DNA from: a bacterium
Lineage (GTDB): Bacteria; Bacillota_I; Bacilli_A; RF39; UBA660
Assembly: GCA_029007115.1 (NCBI GenBank)
Contig: JAQXHG010000044.1
Location: forward strand, 1-41,210
Length of the DNA stretch: 41,210 nucleotides
Direction: 5' to 3'
Position 1 is the first letter of the stretch; each line of letters starts with the position of its first letter. The notes under the pieces are model-generated. The model was not told the DNA's origin. It saw only the letters and a program-made list of their open reading frames with translations, and ran no database searches. The translations under genes and the position numbers were made by a program. Below, in pieces: positions 31,837 through 39,742 of the stretch.

Positions 31837-32529
31837 ATGAGAATTTTAATTATTGAAGATGAATTCAATCTATCAGATGCGATATGCAGTAGATTAAAAA
31901 AAGAAAAGTATACAGTTGATTGTTCATATGATGGAGAAGAGGGACTATATAATGCTCAAAGTGGTATATATGATTTAATTATATTAGATGTTATGCTACC
32001 TAAAATGAATGGTTTTGAAATACTAAAGCAAATAAGAAGTGATAATATCTTATCTAAAGTAATAATGCTTACTGCTAAAAATGAACTTGAAAATAAATTA
32101 GAAGGGTTTTCATATGGAGCTGATGACTATTTGACAAAACCATTTCATATGGAAGAATTAATAGCGAGAGTAAATGTTCAACTAAGAAAAAATAATAGTA
32201 AAAATAATAATGATGAAATAGAATATGCTGATTTAATATTAAATGTAAGTACAGCTAAACTTATGTGCAAAACATCTAATGATACAATGAATATATCAGG
32301 AAAGGAATTTTTAATACTTGAATATTTAATGAGGAATAAAGAACAAATTATTTCTAAAGATATTCTATATGATAAAATATGGGGCCTTGAAAATGAAGTT
32401 GAATCAAATAATTTAGAAGCATATGTATCTTTTATTAGGAAAAAGATTAAAATAATAGATTCTAAAGTAAATATAAAAGCAATAAGAGGTCTTGGATATA
32501 AGTTAGAGGTAAATAATGAAGAGACTTAG
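31837..32529 (+). CDS. OmpR-family response regulator
   Basis: 230 residues. The receiver domain has the acidic pocket IIEDEF, phospho-acceptor Asp51 (ILDVMLPKMNG), Thr in MLTAK and Lys in YLTKPFHMEEL. The C-terminal winged helix (about 135-228) ends with AIRGLGYKLE. Start ATG 31837 rather than the earlier GTG 31828, which is part of the ribosome-site region AAGGTGGTGAG. It follows the exporter by 32 bases without a terminator and overlaps its kinase by 14 bases. Likely controls the neighbouring transporters. Confidence 0.93.
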   Translation: MRILIIEDEFNLSDAICSRLKKEKYTVDCSYDGEEGLYNAQSGIYDLIILDVMLPKMNGFEILKQIRSDNILSKVIMLTAKNELENKLEGFSYGADDYLTKPFHMEELIARVNVQLRKNNSKNNNDEIEYADLILNVSTAKLMCKTSNDTMNISGKEFLILEYLMRNKEQIISKDILYDKIWGLENEVESNNLEAYVSFIRKKIKIIDSKVNIKAIRGLGYKLEVNNEET

Positions 32530-33703
32530 AAATAAAACATTTTTATTATTATTCACTATAATTTCATTGTTTACATTTATATTACTTTTAATATTTAATG
32601 TTCTTACTTATAGTAGGGAAAAAGAAAAGATTCTTACTAATTTAAATAGAATATCAAGTGCACATAATAGTTTTGATTTAGTCTTAAATAGACCAATATT
32701 ATTAGATTCAATAGCTTATGTAGTCACATATGATATTAATAGAAATATAATTAGTGTAATAAATTACACTGATAAAGAAGTAGATAAAGATAAACTAGTT
32801 AAGCTTGCTAGAATTATTATAAAAGAAAATAAAGAAGTTAAAGTGGGTAATCTATATTTTAACAACTATTCATATTTGAATAATCAAAATAGTATCATAA
32901 TTATTGATAATAGTGAGTCAAAAAAAATAGTTAGAAGCTCTTTTGTTCAATCATTTATTATATTTGTATTATCATTAGTAATAATTTTATATATTAGCGC
33001 AGTACTTACAAAGTGGTTAGTAAAGCCTGTTATCGATTCTTTTGAAAAGCAAAAAGATTTCATATGTGATGCTTCTCATGAATTAAAAACTCCTCTTGCT
33101 GTAATACTAGCTAATGCTGAAATGTTAGAAAGTGAACCGAATGAAAAGAAATGGTTAAATAATATTAAAAGCGAAAGTGAAAGAATGAGTAAGTTAGTAA
33201 CTGATTTATTAGAATTATCAAGAATGGAAAATAATTCAACAAAAATGTATTTTAAGGATGAAAATATTTCTAAAATAATATTAAAAACTGTTTTAACTTT
33301 CGAAAGTTTAATATATGAGAACAATTTAAAGATAGATTATGATATAAAAGAAGATTTAAAACTTAAATGTGATGCTGAGAGAATAAAACAGTTATTAACT
33401 ATTCTTATTGATAATGCTATTAAACATAGTTATAAAAATTCTACATTGAGAGTAAATTTATATAAAGAGAAAGATAATATTATATTAGAAGTTATCAATA
33501 GGGGGGATGAAATACCTAAATCAGAACGTACAAAAATATTTGAACGTTTTTACAAAGCAGATAAATCTAGAAATAGAAATGATAATAGATATGGGCTTGG
33601 TCTTGCTATTGCTACTAATATAGTTAATAGTCATAATGGAAAAATAAGTGTTGATTGTAAAAGTGGTTATACAACATTTACTGTAAATTTTAAAACAAAC
33701 TAA
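32516..33703 (+). CDS. Sensor histidine kinase
   Basis: 395 residues. Two membrane helices (about 9-31 and 140-163) flank a short external sensor of about 105 residues. The dimerisation domain has His188 in ASHELKTPLAVI. The ATPase domain shows the N box LLTILIDNAIKHS, FERFYKADKSR and G box YGLGLAI. There is little room for a HAMP domain between the second helix and the His. It pairs with the overlapping regulator. AGAGGT precedes ATG 32516. Signal unknown; linkage to ABC transporters suggests an envelope or antimicrobial stress. Confidence 0.92.
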   Translation: MKRLRNKTFLLLFTIISLFTFILLLIFNVLTYSREKEKILTNLNRISSAHNSFDLVLNRPILLDSIAYVVTYDINRNIISVINYTDKEVDKDKLVKLARIIIKENKEVKVGNLYFNNYSYLNNQNSIIIIDNSESKKIVRSSFVQSFIIFVLSLVIILYISAVLTKWLVKPVIDSFEKQKDFICDASHELKTPLAVILANAEMLESEPNEKKWLNNIKSESERMSKLVTDLLELSRMENNSTKMYFKDENISKIILKTVLTFESLIYENNLKIDYDIKEDLKLKCDAERIKQLLTILIDNAIKHSYKNSTLRVNLYKEKDNIILEVINRGDEIPKSERTKIFERFYKADKSRNRNDNRYGLGLAIATNIVNSHNGKISVDCKSGYTTFTVNFKTN

Positions 33704-33725
33704 TAAAAAAAGTTTGTTTTTTAAT
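33692..33725 (+). terminator. Terminator after the histidine kinase gene
   Basis: AAAACAAACT (33692-33701) pairs over 10 bp with AGTTTGTTTT (33711-33720), followed by TTAAT. It overlaps the stop codon. Confidence 0.75.
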
Positions 33726-33757
33726 GTTATTTTAATAATTGATTAGTATGATTAGTA
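33718..33757 (+). promoter_or_regulatory. Second copy of the 20-bp element plus a tandem TGATTAGTA repeat
   Basis: The 20-mer TTTTTAATGTTATTTTAATA recurs at 33718-33737, its first bases shared with the terminator tail. Directly after it, TGATTAGTA occurs twice back to back (33740-33748, 33749-33757). Possible -10s are TATGAT (33747-33752) or TAGTAT (33754-33759). AGAAAGGA and ATG 33779 follow. This looks like a controlled promoter for the permease operon, perhaps by the regulator just upstream. Confidence 0.4.
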
Positions 33758-33778
33758 TGTAGAAAGGAAAAAATAAAT

Positions 33779-35338
33779 ATGTATATTATTAAAAATGCAT
33801 TAACTTCTATTAAAAGAAATAAAGGAAGAAATATACTTATAGGTATAATAATACTTGTCATAAGTGCAGCATCATCTATTACTCTTGCAATTAGAAGTTC
33901 TGCAAATAACATAGTAAAATCATATGAAGAGCAATATAATTTAGAAGCAAGTATTTCTATGGATAGGCAAGCTTTAATGGAATCATTTAAAAATGAAAGT
34001 TCTTCTCAAGAAGAAATGATAGAACAATTTAATAACATCAAGGAACTTACCATTGAGCAAATAAATAATTATGGAAATAGTGATTACTTAAAAAGTTATT
34101 ATTATATTTATAATACAAGCGTTAATGCTAAAGATATCGAGGAAACAACAGATAGTTTAATAAAAGAAACAACTAAAACAGAGACAACAACTAAAAGTTG
34201 GGGAAACGATTATCAAAATGGAGGATTTCCAGGTGGTAGAGTTCCAAGCGGTGGTCAAACAACAACTAAACAAACTACTATAACTGAGAAAATATTTAAT
34301 GATAAAGTATCTAGTGGTGCTTTTACATTAATAGGATATAGTTCTTATGAATCTATGAGTGAGTTTATAAATGGAACTTATTCGATGACTAGTGGAAGTA
34401 TATTTAATGATTTAAGTAGTGCTGAGTGTATTATATCTGAAGAATTAGCTGTTTTAAATGAATTAGAAGTAGGTGATGAAATTACTCTTTTAAATCCTAA
34501 TGATGAAGATTTAACTTATAAGGTTAAAATAAGTGGAATTTATAAAGAAAATAGTGATGATGCTAATGATATGAGTAGCATGTTTTCAAGAAGTGCTAAT
34601 CAAATCATAACAACATCAAGTGTTATTGAAAAAATAATTGCTGATGATGAAGATTTAAGTGTTACTATAACGCCTACATTTATATTGAAAGATGAAGATT
34701 CTATAGATAAATTTAAAAGTGAAGTTGAAGATAAAGGATTAAGTGAATATTATATAGTTACAACTAATGAAGAAATGGTTAAGAATGCTACTAAATCTAT
34801 ATCAAATGTTAAGTCATTTGCAATGGTATTCTTAGTTATAACATTAATTATTGGTGGAGTTGTATTGCTTGTAATTAATATGATTAATATTAGAGAGAGA
34901 AAATATGAAATTGGCGTTTTAAGAACTATAGGAATGAAAAAATCTCTTGTAATAAGTCAATTTATGTTAGAACTTTTAATAGTTGCAATATTTAGTCTTT
35001 TAATTGGTGCTGGTGTAGGATCGTTATGTAGTGTTGATATAGCAAATTCTCTTCTTGAAAATGAAATAAATAATTCAAGTGAACAAATAGATAATATAAA
35101 TAAAAATTTTGGTGGTATGAATACATATGGAGGTTCAAATAAAACAAATTTTGTTGGAAATAATAAAATAAGTGGAGTTGTAACCATTGAACAAGTTAGT
35201 AATATAAATGCAGTAGTTGATTTTAAAGTATTAATAGAGCTTCTTGCAATAGGAATATTACTTACAATATTCAGTAGTATATCATCTGGTGTTGCTATAT
35301 CAAGATTTTCGCCACTTGATATATTAAAGGAGAGATAA
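33779..35338 (+). CDS. FtsX/MacB-type ABC transporter permease
   Basis: 519 residues. An N-terminal membrane helix (about 16-38), a large external MacB-PCD-like domain including a low-complexity Gly/Thr/Pro segment (SWGNDYQNGGFPGGRVPSGG), then the FtsX domain. FtsX signatures are INMINIRERKYEIGVLRTIGM and about three C-terminal helices ending ISRFSPLDILKE. Such permeases work with a LolD/MacB-type ATPase, here the next gene one base downstream, and move lipids or peptides or relay signals rather than import nutrients. Start ATG 33779. Confidence 0.9.
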   Translation: MYIIKNALTSIKRNKGRNILIGIIILVISAASSITLAIRSSANNIVKSYEEQYNLEASISMDRQALMESFKNESSSQEEMIEQFNNIKELTIEQINNYGNSDYLKSYYYIYNTSVNAKDIEETTDSLIKETTKTETTTKSWGNDYQNGGFPGGRVPSGGQTTTKQTTITEKIFNDKVSSGAFTLIGYSSYESMSEFINGTYSMTSGSIFNDLSSAECIISEELAVLNELEVGDEITLLNPNDEDLTYKVKISGIYKENSDDANDMSSMFSRSANQIITTSSVIEKIIADDEDLSVTITPTFILKDEDSIDKFKSEVEDKGLSEYYIVTTNEEMVKNATKSISNVKSFAMVFLVITLIIGGVVLLVINMINIRERKYEIGVLRTIGMKKSLVISQFMLELLIVAIFSLLIGAGVGSLCSVDIANSLLENEINNSSEQIDNINKNFGGMNTYGGSNKTNFVGNNKISGVVTIEQVSNINAVVDFKVLIELLAIGILLTIFSSISSGVAISRFSPLDILKER

Positions 35339-35339
35339 C

Positions 35340-36047
35340 ATGAAGAATAAAAAAGAAATTATAAAAATAGAGAATGTAAGTTATAGGTATAAAGATGCAA
35401 AAAAAGATGAATATGTATTTAAGAATTTATCATTTGATTTTGAACTTGGAAAAGTATATGCAATAAAAGGTAAAAGTGGTAGTGGTAAAACAACTCTATT
35501 ATCGTTAATATGTGGATTTGAAACTAATTATGAAGGTAAAATATTTTATGATAATAAAGATTTAAGTAAAATAGATCTTGATAAATATAGAAATAGTGAC
35601 ATTGGAATAGTATTTCAAAGCTATAATTTATTACCACATTTAACAGCTGCAGAGAATATTATATTATCAATGGATATAAATGGTATTAAAAATAAATATA
35701 AAGAAAAATATAGAAACAGTTTAAAACTATTAGAAGATGTAGGTCTTACAAAAAAACATGGTGATAGAAGAGTATTAAGACTTTCAGGTGGAGAACAACA
35801 AAGAGTTGCTATTGCAAGGAGTTTATCTTATAATCCTAAAGTTATAATTGCAGATGAACCTACAGGTAACTTAGATAAAGATACAGAAGAAGATATATTA
35901 AATATATTTAAAAAACTTGCTAAAGATGAAAATAAATGTGTAATTATTGTAACACATTCTGAAAACGTATGTAAGAATTCAGATATAGTTTATGAATTAA
36001 AAAAGAAACAGGAGAATAAAGATGGAAAACAAAGAAAAGGAAAATAA
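35340..36047 (+). CDS. ABC transporter ATPase, MacB/LolD type
   Basis: 235 residues with Walker A GKSGSGKTT, FQSYNLLPHLTAAENI (Q loop), signature LSGGEQQR, Walker B VIIADEPTGNLD and a switch His in VIIVTHSEN. It is the energy subunit of the FtsX-type permease upstream, from which it is separated by one base. AAAGGAGAG precedes its ATG. Its last 26 bases overlap htrA. Confidence 0.94.
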   Translation: MKNKKEIIKIENVSYRYKDAKKDEYVFKNLSFDFELGKVYAIKGKSGSGKTTLLSLICGFETNYEGKIFYDNKDLSKIDLDKYRNSDIGIVFQSYNLLPHLTAAENIILSMDINGIKNKYKEKYRNSLKLLEDVGLTKKHGDRRVLRLSGGEQQRVAIARSLSYNPKVIIADEPTGNLDKDTEEDILNIFKKLAKDENKCVIIVTHSENVCKNSDIVYELKKKQENKDGKQRKGK

Positions 36048-37353
36048 AGATTACAAGAAAAATAAAACTTATGATACAAAAAGACAATTTAATGAAAATA
36101 AAACTTTCGATAGAAAAAATAATAATGAAAATGTAAGAGAGGTTAGAGTAGAAGAGAATATCAACTATATAAAACCAGAAAAAAAGAAAAAAAGATTTGA
36201 TGATAAAGATATAATAATTGTTTTATTAATATTAATTGTTCTACTTGGTATAGCATGTTTTGGATATTATAAGATTAAATATAATTCTAAAAATGCACCT
36301 ATAAAAGATACATCTGATATAAAACTAAATTATACACAAACTACTGATAGTAATATTGAAGGTGTTTATCTTATAGATGTATCAGAAATTGTAGAAAATG
36401 TAATGCCAAGTATAGTTGCAATTACTAGTAAAACATTAGTATCATCAGGAATGTATGGTCCAAATTTCTTTGGTTATAATACTGAAGATCGATATCAAGA
36501 AGGCGCAGGATCAGGTATAATTATTAGTAAAACTGATACAGAATTATTAATACTTACTAACAATCATGTTGTAGCTGGCGCTTCTGAATTAACAGTTAAA
36601 TTTATTAATGATAAGAGTGTAGATGCAAGCATTAAGGGCGCTAGTGAAAGAAAAGATGTTGCAGTAATAGCGGTTAAATTGTCTTCTCTTGATCAAGACA
36701 CAATAGATTCAATAAAATTAGCAACTATTGGCAGTAGTGATAAATTAAAAGTAGGTAATGGTGTTATTGCTATTGGTAATGCTCTTGGATATGGACAATC
36801 TGTTACAACTGGGGTAGTTAGTGCATTAAATAGAGAGGTTACAATAGATAATTATACAACTAAGATGATTCAAATAGATGCTGCTATTAATGGTGGTAAT
36901 AGTGGAGGTGCTTTACTTAATAGTTATGGAGAAGTTGTTGGAATAAATTCGGCAAAATATTCATCATCTTCACTATCAGGATCAAGTGTTGAAGGAATGG
37001 GATTTGCAATACCTATTACTGATATAGATAGTTTAATTACTACTCTTATGAATGGAGAAGAAGAAACAAAACCAGTCCTTGGAATAGAAGGATATATGAC
37101 TAGCAATAGTTATTATAATTTACCAGAAGGATTTTATATATCAAAAATTACTGAAGGAGGTGGTGCCGATAAAGCAGGACTTGAAATAGGTAATATTATC
37201 ACAGAAATAGAAGGAATTAAAATTAAAACATTTAGTGATTTGAGTGATGTTCTATATGAAAAGGAACCTGGTGATAAAGTAAAACTTAAAATAAAGTATG
37301 CTGATGGAAGAGAATACAAAGAAAAAGAAGTTGAAGTTACATTAACTAAATAG
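36022..37353 (+). CDS. htrA: HtrA/DegP-like serine protease
   Basis: Membrane-tethered quality-control protease acting outside the cell membrane. The 443 residues have a Lys/Asn-rich cytoplasmic N-terminus of about 60 residues, one membrane helix (about 63-82), a trypsin-like domain with His182 (TNNHVVAGA), Asp212 (ERKDVAVIAV) and Ser294 (GGNSGGALLN), and one PDZ domain (about 350-440). Start ATG 36022 behind AGGAGA, inside the end of the ATPase gene, so it is translationally coupled to the ABC pair. The coupling suggests a shared envelope-stress role. Confidence 0.94.
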   Translation: MENKEKENKDYKKNKTYDTKRQFNENKTFDRKNNNENVREVRVEENINYIKPEKKKKRFDDKDIIIVLLILIVLLGIACFGYYKIKYNSKNAPIKDTSDIKLNYTQTTDSNIEGVYLIDVSEIVENVMPSIVAITSKTLVSSGMYGPNFFGYNTEDRYQEGAGSGIIISKTDTELLILTNNHVVAGASELTVKFINDKSVDASIKGASERKDVAVIAVKLSSLDQDTIDSIKLATIGSSDKLKVGNGVIAIGNALGYGQSVTTGVVSALNREVTIDNYTTKMIQIDAAINGGNSGGALLNSYGEVVGINSAKYSSSSLSGSSVEGMGFAIPITDIDSLITTLMNGEEETKPVLGIEGYMTSNSYYNLPEGFYISKITEGGGADKAGLEIGNIITEIEGIKIKTFSDLSDVLYEKEPGDKVKLKIKYADGREYKEKEVEVTLTK

Positions 37354-37456
37354 ATATAAATTTTATGAAAGGATGTGATAAATGAGGTTATAATCGTATA
37401 AATGATGAATATTCAATCATCTATATAAATAAATATTTATAGAGTTATTAATAAAA

Positions 37457-37528
37457 ATGATTTTACTGTTATTTACCTTTACATTTTTCTTATTAGGCAT
37501 AACTCACACCTATGTTTTAAGAAAATAA
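37457..37528 (+). CDS. Candidate 23-residue hydrophobic peptide
   Basis: ATG 37457 to TAA 37526-37528 encodes a short peptide starting MILLLFTFTFFLLG and ending in the basic VLRK. It could span a membrane once, as small membrane proteins and type I toxins do. No good ribosome site is visible and no family is recognised. It is the only notable ORF in the 285-base gap between htrA and the FNT gene. The rest of the gap (37354-37456) contains only abortive starts such as an AAGGATG-preceded ATG at 37382 that stops after three codons. Confidence 0.25.
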   Translation: MILLLFTFTFFLLGITHTYVLRK

Positions 37529-37564
37529 AAATTATCCCTTTATATAAATACTTTATAAATATTT

Positions 37565-37592
37565 CCCCTTAAGTAAAATTAAGGGGTTTTTA
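37565..37592 (+). terminator. Terminator upstream of the FNT gene
   Basis: CCCCTTAA (37565-37572) pairs with TTAAGGGG (37579-37586) around a 6-base loop, followed by TTTTTAATTT. It is the first terminator after htrA and would end either that operon or the small ORF. Confidence 0.85.
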
Positions 37593-37606
37593 ATTTATTA
37601 CTATTT

Positions 37607-37615
37607 TGATACAAT
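37607..37615 (+). promoter_or_regulatory. Extended -10 of the FNT gene
   Basis: TGA (37607-37609) and TACAAT (37610-37615), 23 bases before ATG 37639. No clear -35. Confidence 0.5.
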
Positions 37616-37638
37616 TAATTTAAGGTAGGAGATATATA

Positions 37639-38331
37639 ATGAAAAAAATAAATAAAAAAGTAAATTTTAATAATAAATTTAAATATATATATAACTTTTT
37701 TAACAATAAAAAGAAATATTTAGATTATCTAATTAAAGGCATTTATGCTGGATTTATGATTGGAATTGGAGCTGTTGTATACTTGAGTGTTCCAGATAAG
37801 GTAATAGGTTCTTTTTTATTCTCAATTGGGCTATTAATAGTTTGTATGTATGCAATGAACTTATTTACAGGTAAGATAGGTTATGTATTAATTAATAAAT
37901 TAGATTATTTATATGAAGTATTTTTAGGACTAATAGGAAATTTCATTGGTGCATTTATAGTAGGTAAACTTATGTTATTAACTAGATATAAAATAATTAC
38001 TGAGCCTGCTAAATTACTTGTAAATGCAAAATTGTCTGATAATTTACTTAGTATATTTATTTTATCTATGTTTTGTGGTGTACTTATATATTTAGCTGTT
38101 AATAATTATAAAAAAGTTAATAATGAAATAGGAAAGTATATAGGAATATTCTTATGTGTTATGATTTTTATACTTTGTGGATTTGAACATTGTGTTGCAA
38201 ACATGGTATATTTTACAATTGCTAGTTCATGGTCTACTAATACTTTACTTTATTTAGCTATTATGATTCTAGGTAATTCTTTTGGATCTATACTAATAGC
38301 ATTCTTTTATAATTTATATTATAAAAACTAA
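37639..38331 (+). CDS. Formate/nitrite transporter (FNT) family channel
   Basis: FNT proteins are pentameric channels for small monovalent anions such as formate, nitrite, lactate or hydrosulfide. The 230 residues have six hydrophobic segments after a basic N-terminus. Signatures are GAVVYLS, NLFTGKIG and CGFEHCVANMVYF, which includes the central conserved His. The anion cannot be read from sequence; in a fermenting bacterium formate is most likely. GTAGGAG precedes ATG 37639. Monocistronic, between two terminators. Confidence 0.88.
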   Translation: MKKINKKVNFNNKFKYIYNFFNNKKKYLDYLIKGIYAGFMIGIGAVVYLSVPDKVIGSFLFSIGLLIVCMYAMNLFTGKIGYVLINKLDYLYEVFLGLIGNFIGAFIVGKLMLLTRYKIITEPAKLLVNAKLSDNLLSIFILSMFCGVLIYLAVNNYKKVNNEIGKYIGIFLCVMIFILCGFEHCVANMVYFTIASSWSTNTLLYLAIMILGNSFGSILIAFFYNLYYKN

Positions 38332-38355
38332 ATTGTTCAAATGTAGAAATTAAAT

Positions 38356-38390
38356 AGTTACAAGAAATTTAATCTTGTAACTTTTTTTGT
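38356..38390 (+). terminator. Terminator after the FNT gene
   Basis: AGTTACAAGA (38356-38365) pairs over 10 bp with TCTTGTAACT (38373-38382), followed by TTTTTTGTTT. Confidence 0.85.
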
Positions 38391-38453
38391 TTTAAAAAAA
38401 AGAAGTGTTTTTAATATTTATTGATAATTATATTTATGAAGGGAGGTAAAGGT

Positions 38454-39005
38454 ATGAAAAGAGTTTTAAAATTTTTTCTTTCATTAATTTTGATTTTAGG
38501 AATAATTAAAGTTAAAGCTTCAACTATTGAACTAAATTATAGTGAATGGTCTACATTATATCCTAGTGGTCTTGATTCATCATTTATAGAAAGTGAAGAT
38601 AGATATCATTTTTATAGAGTTCAAGATAATCAAATAGAGTACACAGATGAATATTATACTCAATTAGAAGGCTATATAAAAGATGAACCATCAAAAACAA
38701 CTTTTTATAGATATATAACTAATTCTACTTTGGTATTTAATGCAAAAAATGAATTATTATTAGATTATTCTGATTATTGTAAGAAAAATTTTTGCTATGT
38801 AAAAATATTTACAGAACCAACTATGGTAGATTTAAGTAGTAAATTAGAAGGACCTGATTATACGAATACAGATATGTTTGAATTAAATACAATATCTGCT
38901 CCAATGACAGGAGACAATATTATATTCTCTTTTATTATTTTAGGAATAAGTGTAGTTTGTCTTATACTACTTGTCGTTAAAAGAAAAAAAATGTCGTATG
39001 AATAA
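38454..39005 (+). CDS. Exported protein with sortase-like C-terminal signal, unknown function
   Basis: 183 residues. Signal peptide (KRVLKFFLSLILILGIIKVKAS), an acidic, Tyr-rich middle with two Cys (YCKKNFC), then APMTGDN, a hydrophobic helix and a basic tail KRKKMSYE. The end has the layout of a sortase sorting signal, with APMTG in place of LPXTG. I start at ATG 38454, six bases after GGGAGGT (38441-38447); longer frames start at weak codons. No family recognised. No terminator follows, and the second Spo0A-type box begins nine bases after its stop. Confidence 0.65.
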   Translation: MKRVLKFFLSLILILGIIKVKASTIELNYSEWSTLYPSGLDSSFIESEDRYHFYRVQDNQIEYTDEYYTQLEGYIKDEPSKTTFYRYITNSTLVFNAKNELLLDYSDYCKKNFCYVKIFTEPTMVDLSSKLEGPDYTNTDMFELNTISAPMTGDNIIFSFIILGISVVCLILLVVKRKKMSYE

Positions 39006-39014
39006 TTTATCTAG

Positions 39015-39057
39015 TTTTGTCGAATTGATTTAATATTTTTTTTAATAGTGCTAATAT
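39015..39057 (+). promoter_or_regulatory. Spo0A-box promoter of the sigma factor gene (second copy)
   Basis: TTTTGTCGAAT (39015-39025) with core TGTCGAA (39018-39024). TAATAT (39052-39057), preceded by TGC, begins 34 nt after the first T of the core, as in the copy at 16131. No -35 at 17 bp. The box would centre about 43 bases upstream of the start site, where Spo0A contacts polymerase at activated promoters such as spoIIG. Only six bases separate the -10 from ATG 39064. Confidence 0.65.
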
Positions 39058-39063
39058 AAATTT

Positions 39064-39702
39064 ATGAATAGAGAAGAAATATTAAATAGTTTAATAAAAG
39101 AAAATGAAAACCTAGTATATAAAATTGCATCAAAGTATAGTAGATATTATAATTTAGATGATTTATACCAGGTAGGCATAATTGGAATAATTAAAGCAAA
39201 TGAACACTTTGATTCATCATCAGGAACTAAGTTTTCAACTTATGCATACAAATATATTTTGGGTGAAATTATAGAATATATAAGAAAAGATAGAAATATA
39301 ATTGTGAGTGATGAAATATTTAATTTATATAAAAAATATCTTCAAATAAAAGACTTATTATTTAGTAAATTAGAAAGAGAGCCTATGCTAAGTGAAATAT
39401 GTGACTTTATGGGATTAAATGAGTCTTATTTAACAAAAGTTATAGAAAGTGTAGCATTCACAAAAAGTATTGAAAATGATAGGGAATCTTATTTAGATAA
39501 TACAGATGATATTATTAATAAGATATTTATTGATGATGAATTATCAAATCTTGATGAAAGTGATAGATTACTTATTGATTATAGATATTATAAAGGTTTT
39601 ACACAAAGTGAAACTGCTAATTTATTAGGATTATCACAAGTCAAAGTATCAAGACAAGAAAAATTAATATTAAGTAGAATCAAGAATAATATTATAATTT
39701 AA
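39064..39702 (+). CDS. Sporulation-type RNA polymerase sigma factor (SigF/SigG-like)
   Basis: 212 residues of the sigma-70 family. Region 2 is ENLVYKIASKYS, DDLYQVGIIGIIKANEHFD and KFSTYAYKYILGEIIEYIRKD, whose KFSTYA-x4-ILGEI pattern is typical of SigB/F/G. Region 3 follows (about 80-125). Region 4 is DYRYYKGFTQSETANLLGLS and QVKVSRQEKLILSRIK, very close to SigF (RYYKDQTQSEVAE and ISQVQVSRLEKKILKQIK). The N-terminus is about 30 residues shorter than in SigF. No spoIIAA or spoIIAB genes are adjacent. There is no Shine-Dalgarno sequence, and the -10 suggests a leaderless mRNA. Alternative: a SigB-like stress sigma. Confidence 0.82.
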   Translation: MNREEILNSLIKENENLVYKIASKYSRYYNLDDLYQVGIIGIIKANEHFDSSSGTKFSTYAYKYILGEIIEYIRKDRNIIVSDEIFNLYKKYLQIKDLLFSKLEREPMLSEICDFMGLNESYLTKVIESVAFTKSIENDRESYLDNTDDIINKIFIDDELSNLDESDRLLIDYRYYKGFTQSETANLLGLSQVKVSRQEKLILSRIKNNIII

Positions 39703-39742
39703 AAGCATAGATTTTTATAATTATTTTCTATGCTTTTTTTGT
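39701..39742. terminator. Bidirectional terminator after the sigma factor gene
   Basis: AAAAGCATAGA (39701-39711) pairs over 11 bp with TCTATGCTTTT (39727-39737), with T-rich tracts on both sides. It serves the sigma gene and the converging minus-strand gene, whose stop lies inside it. Confidence 0.8.
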
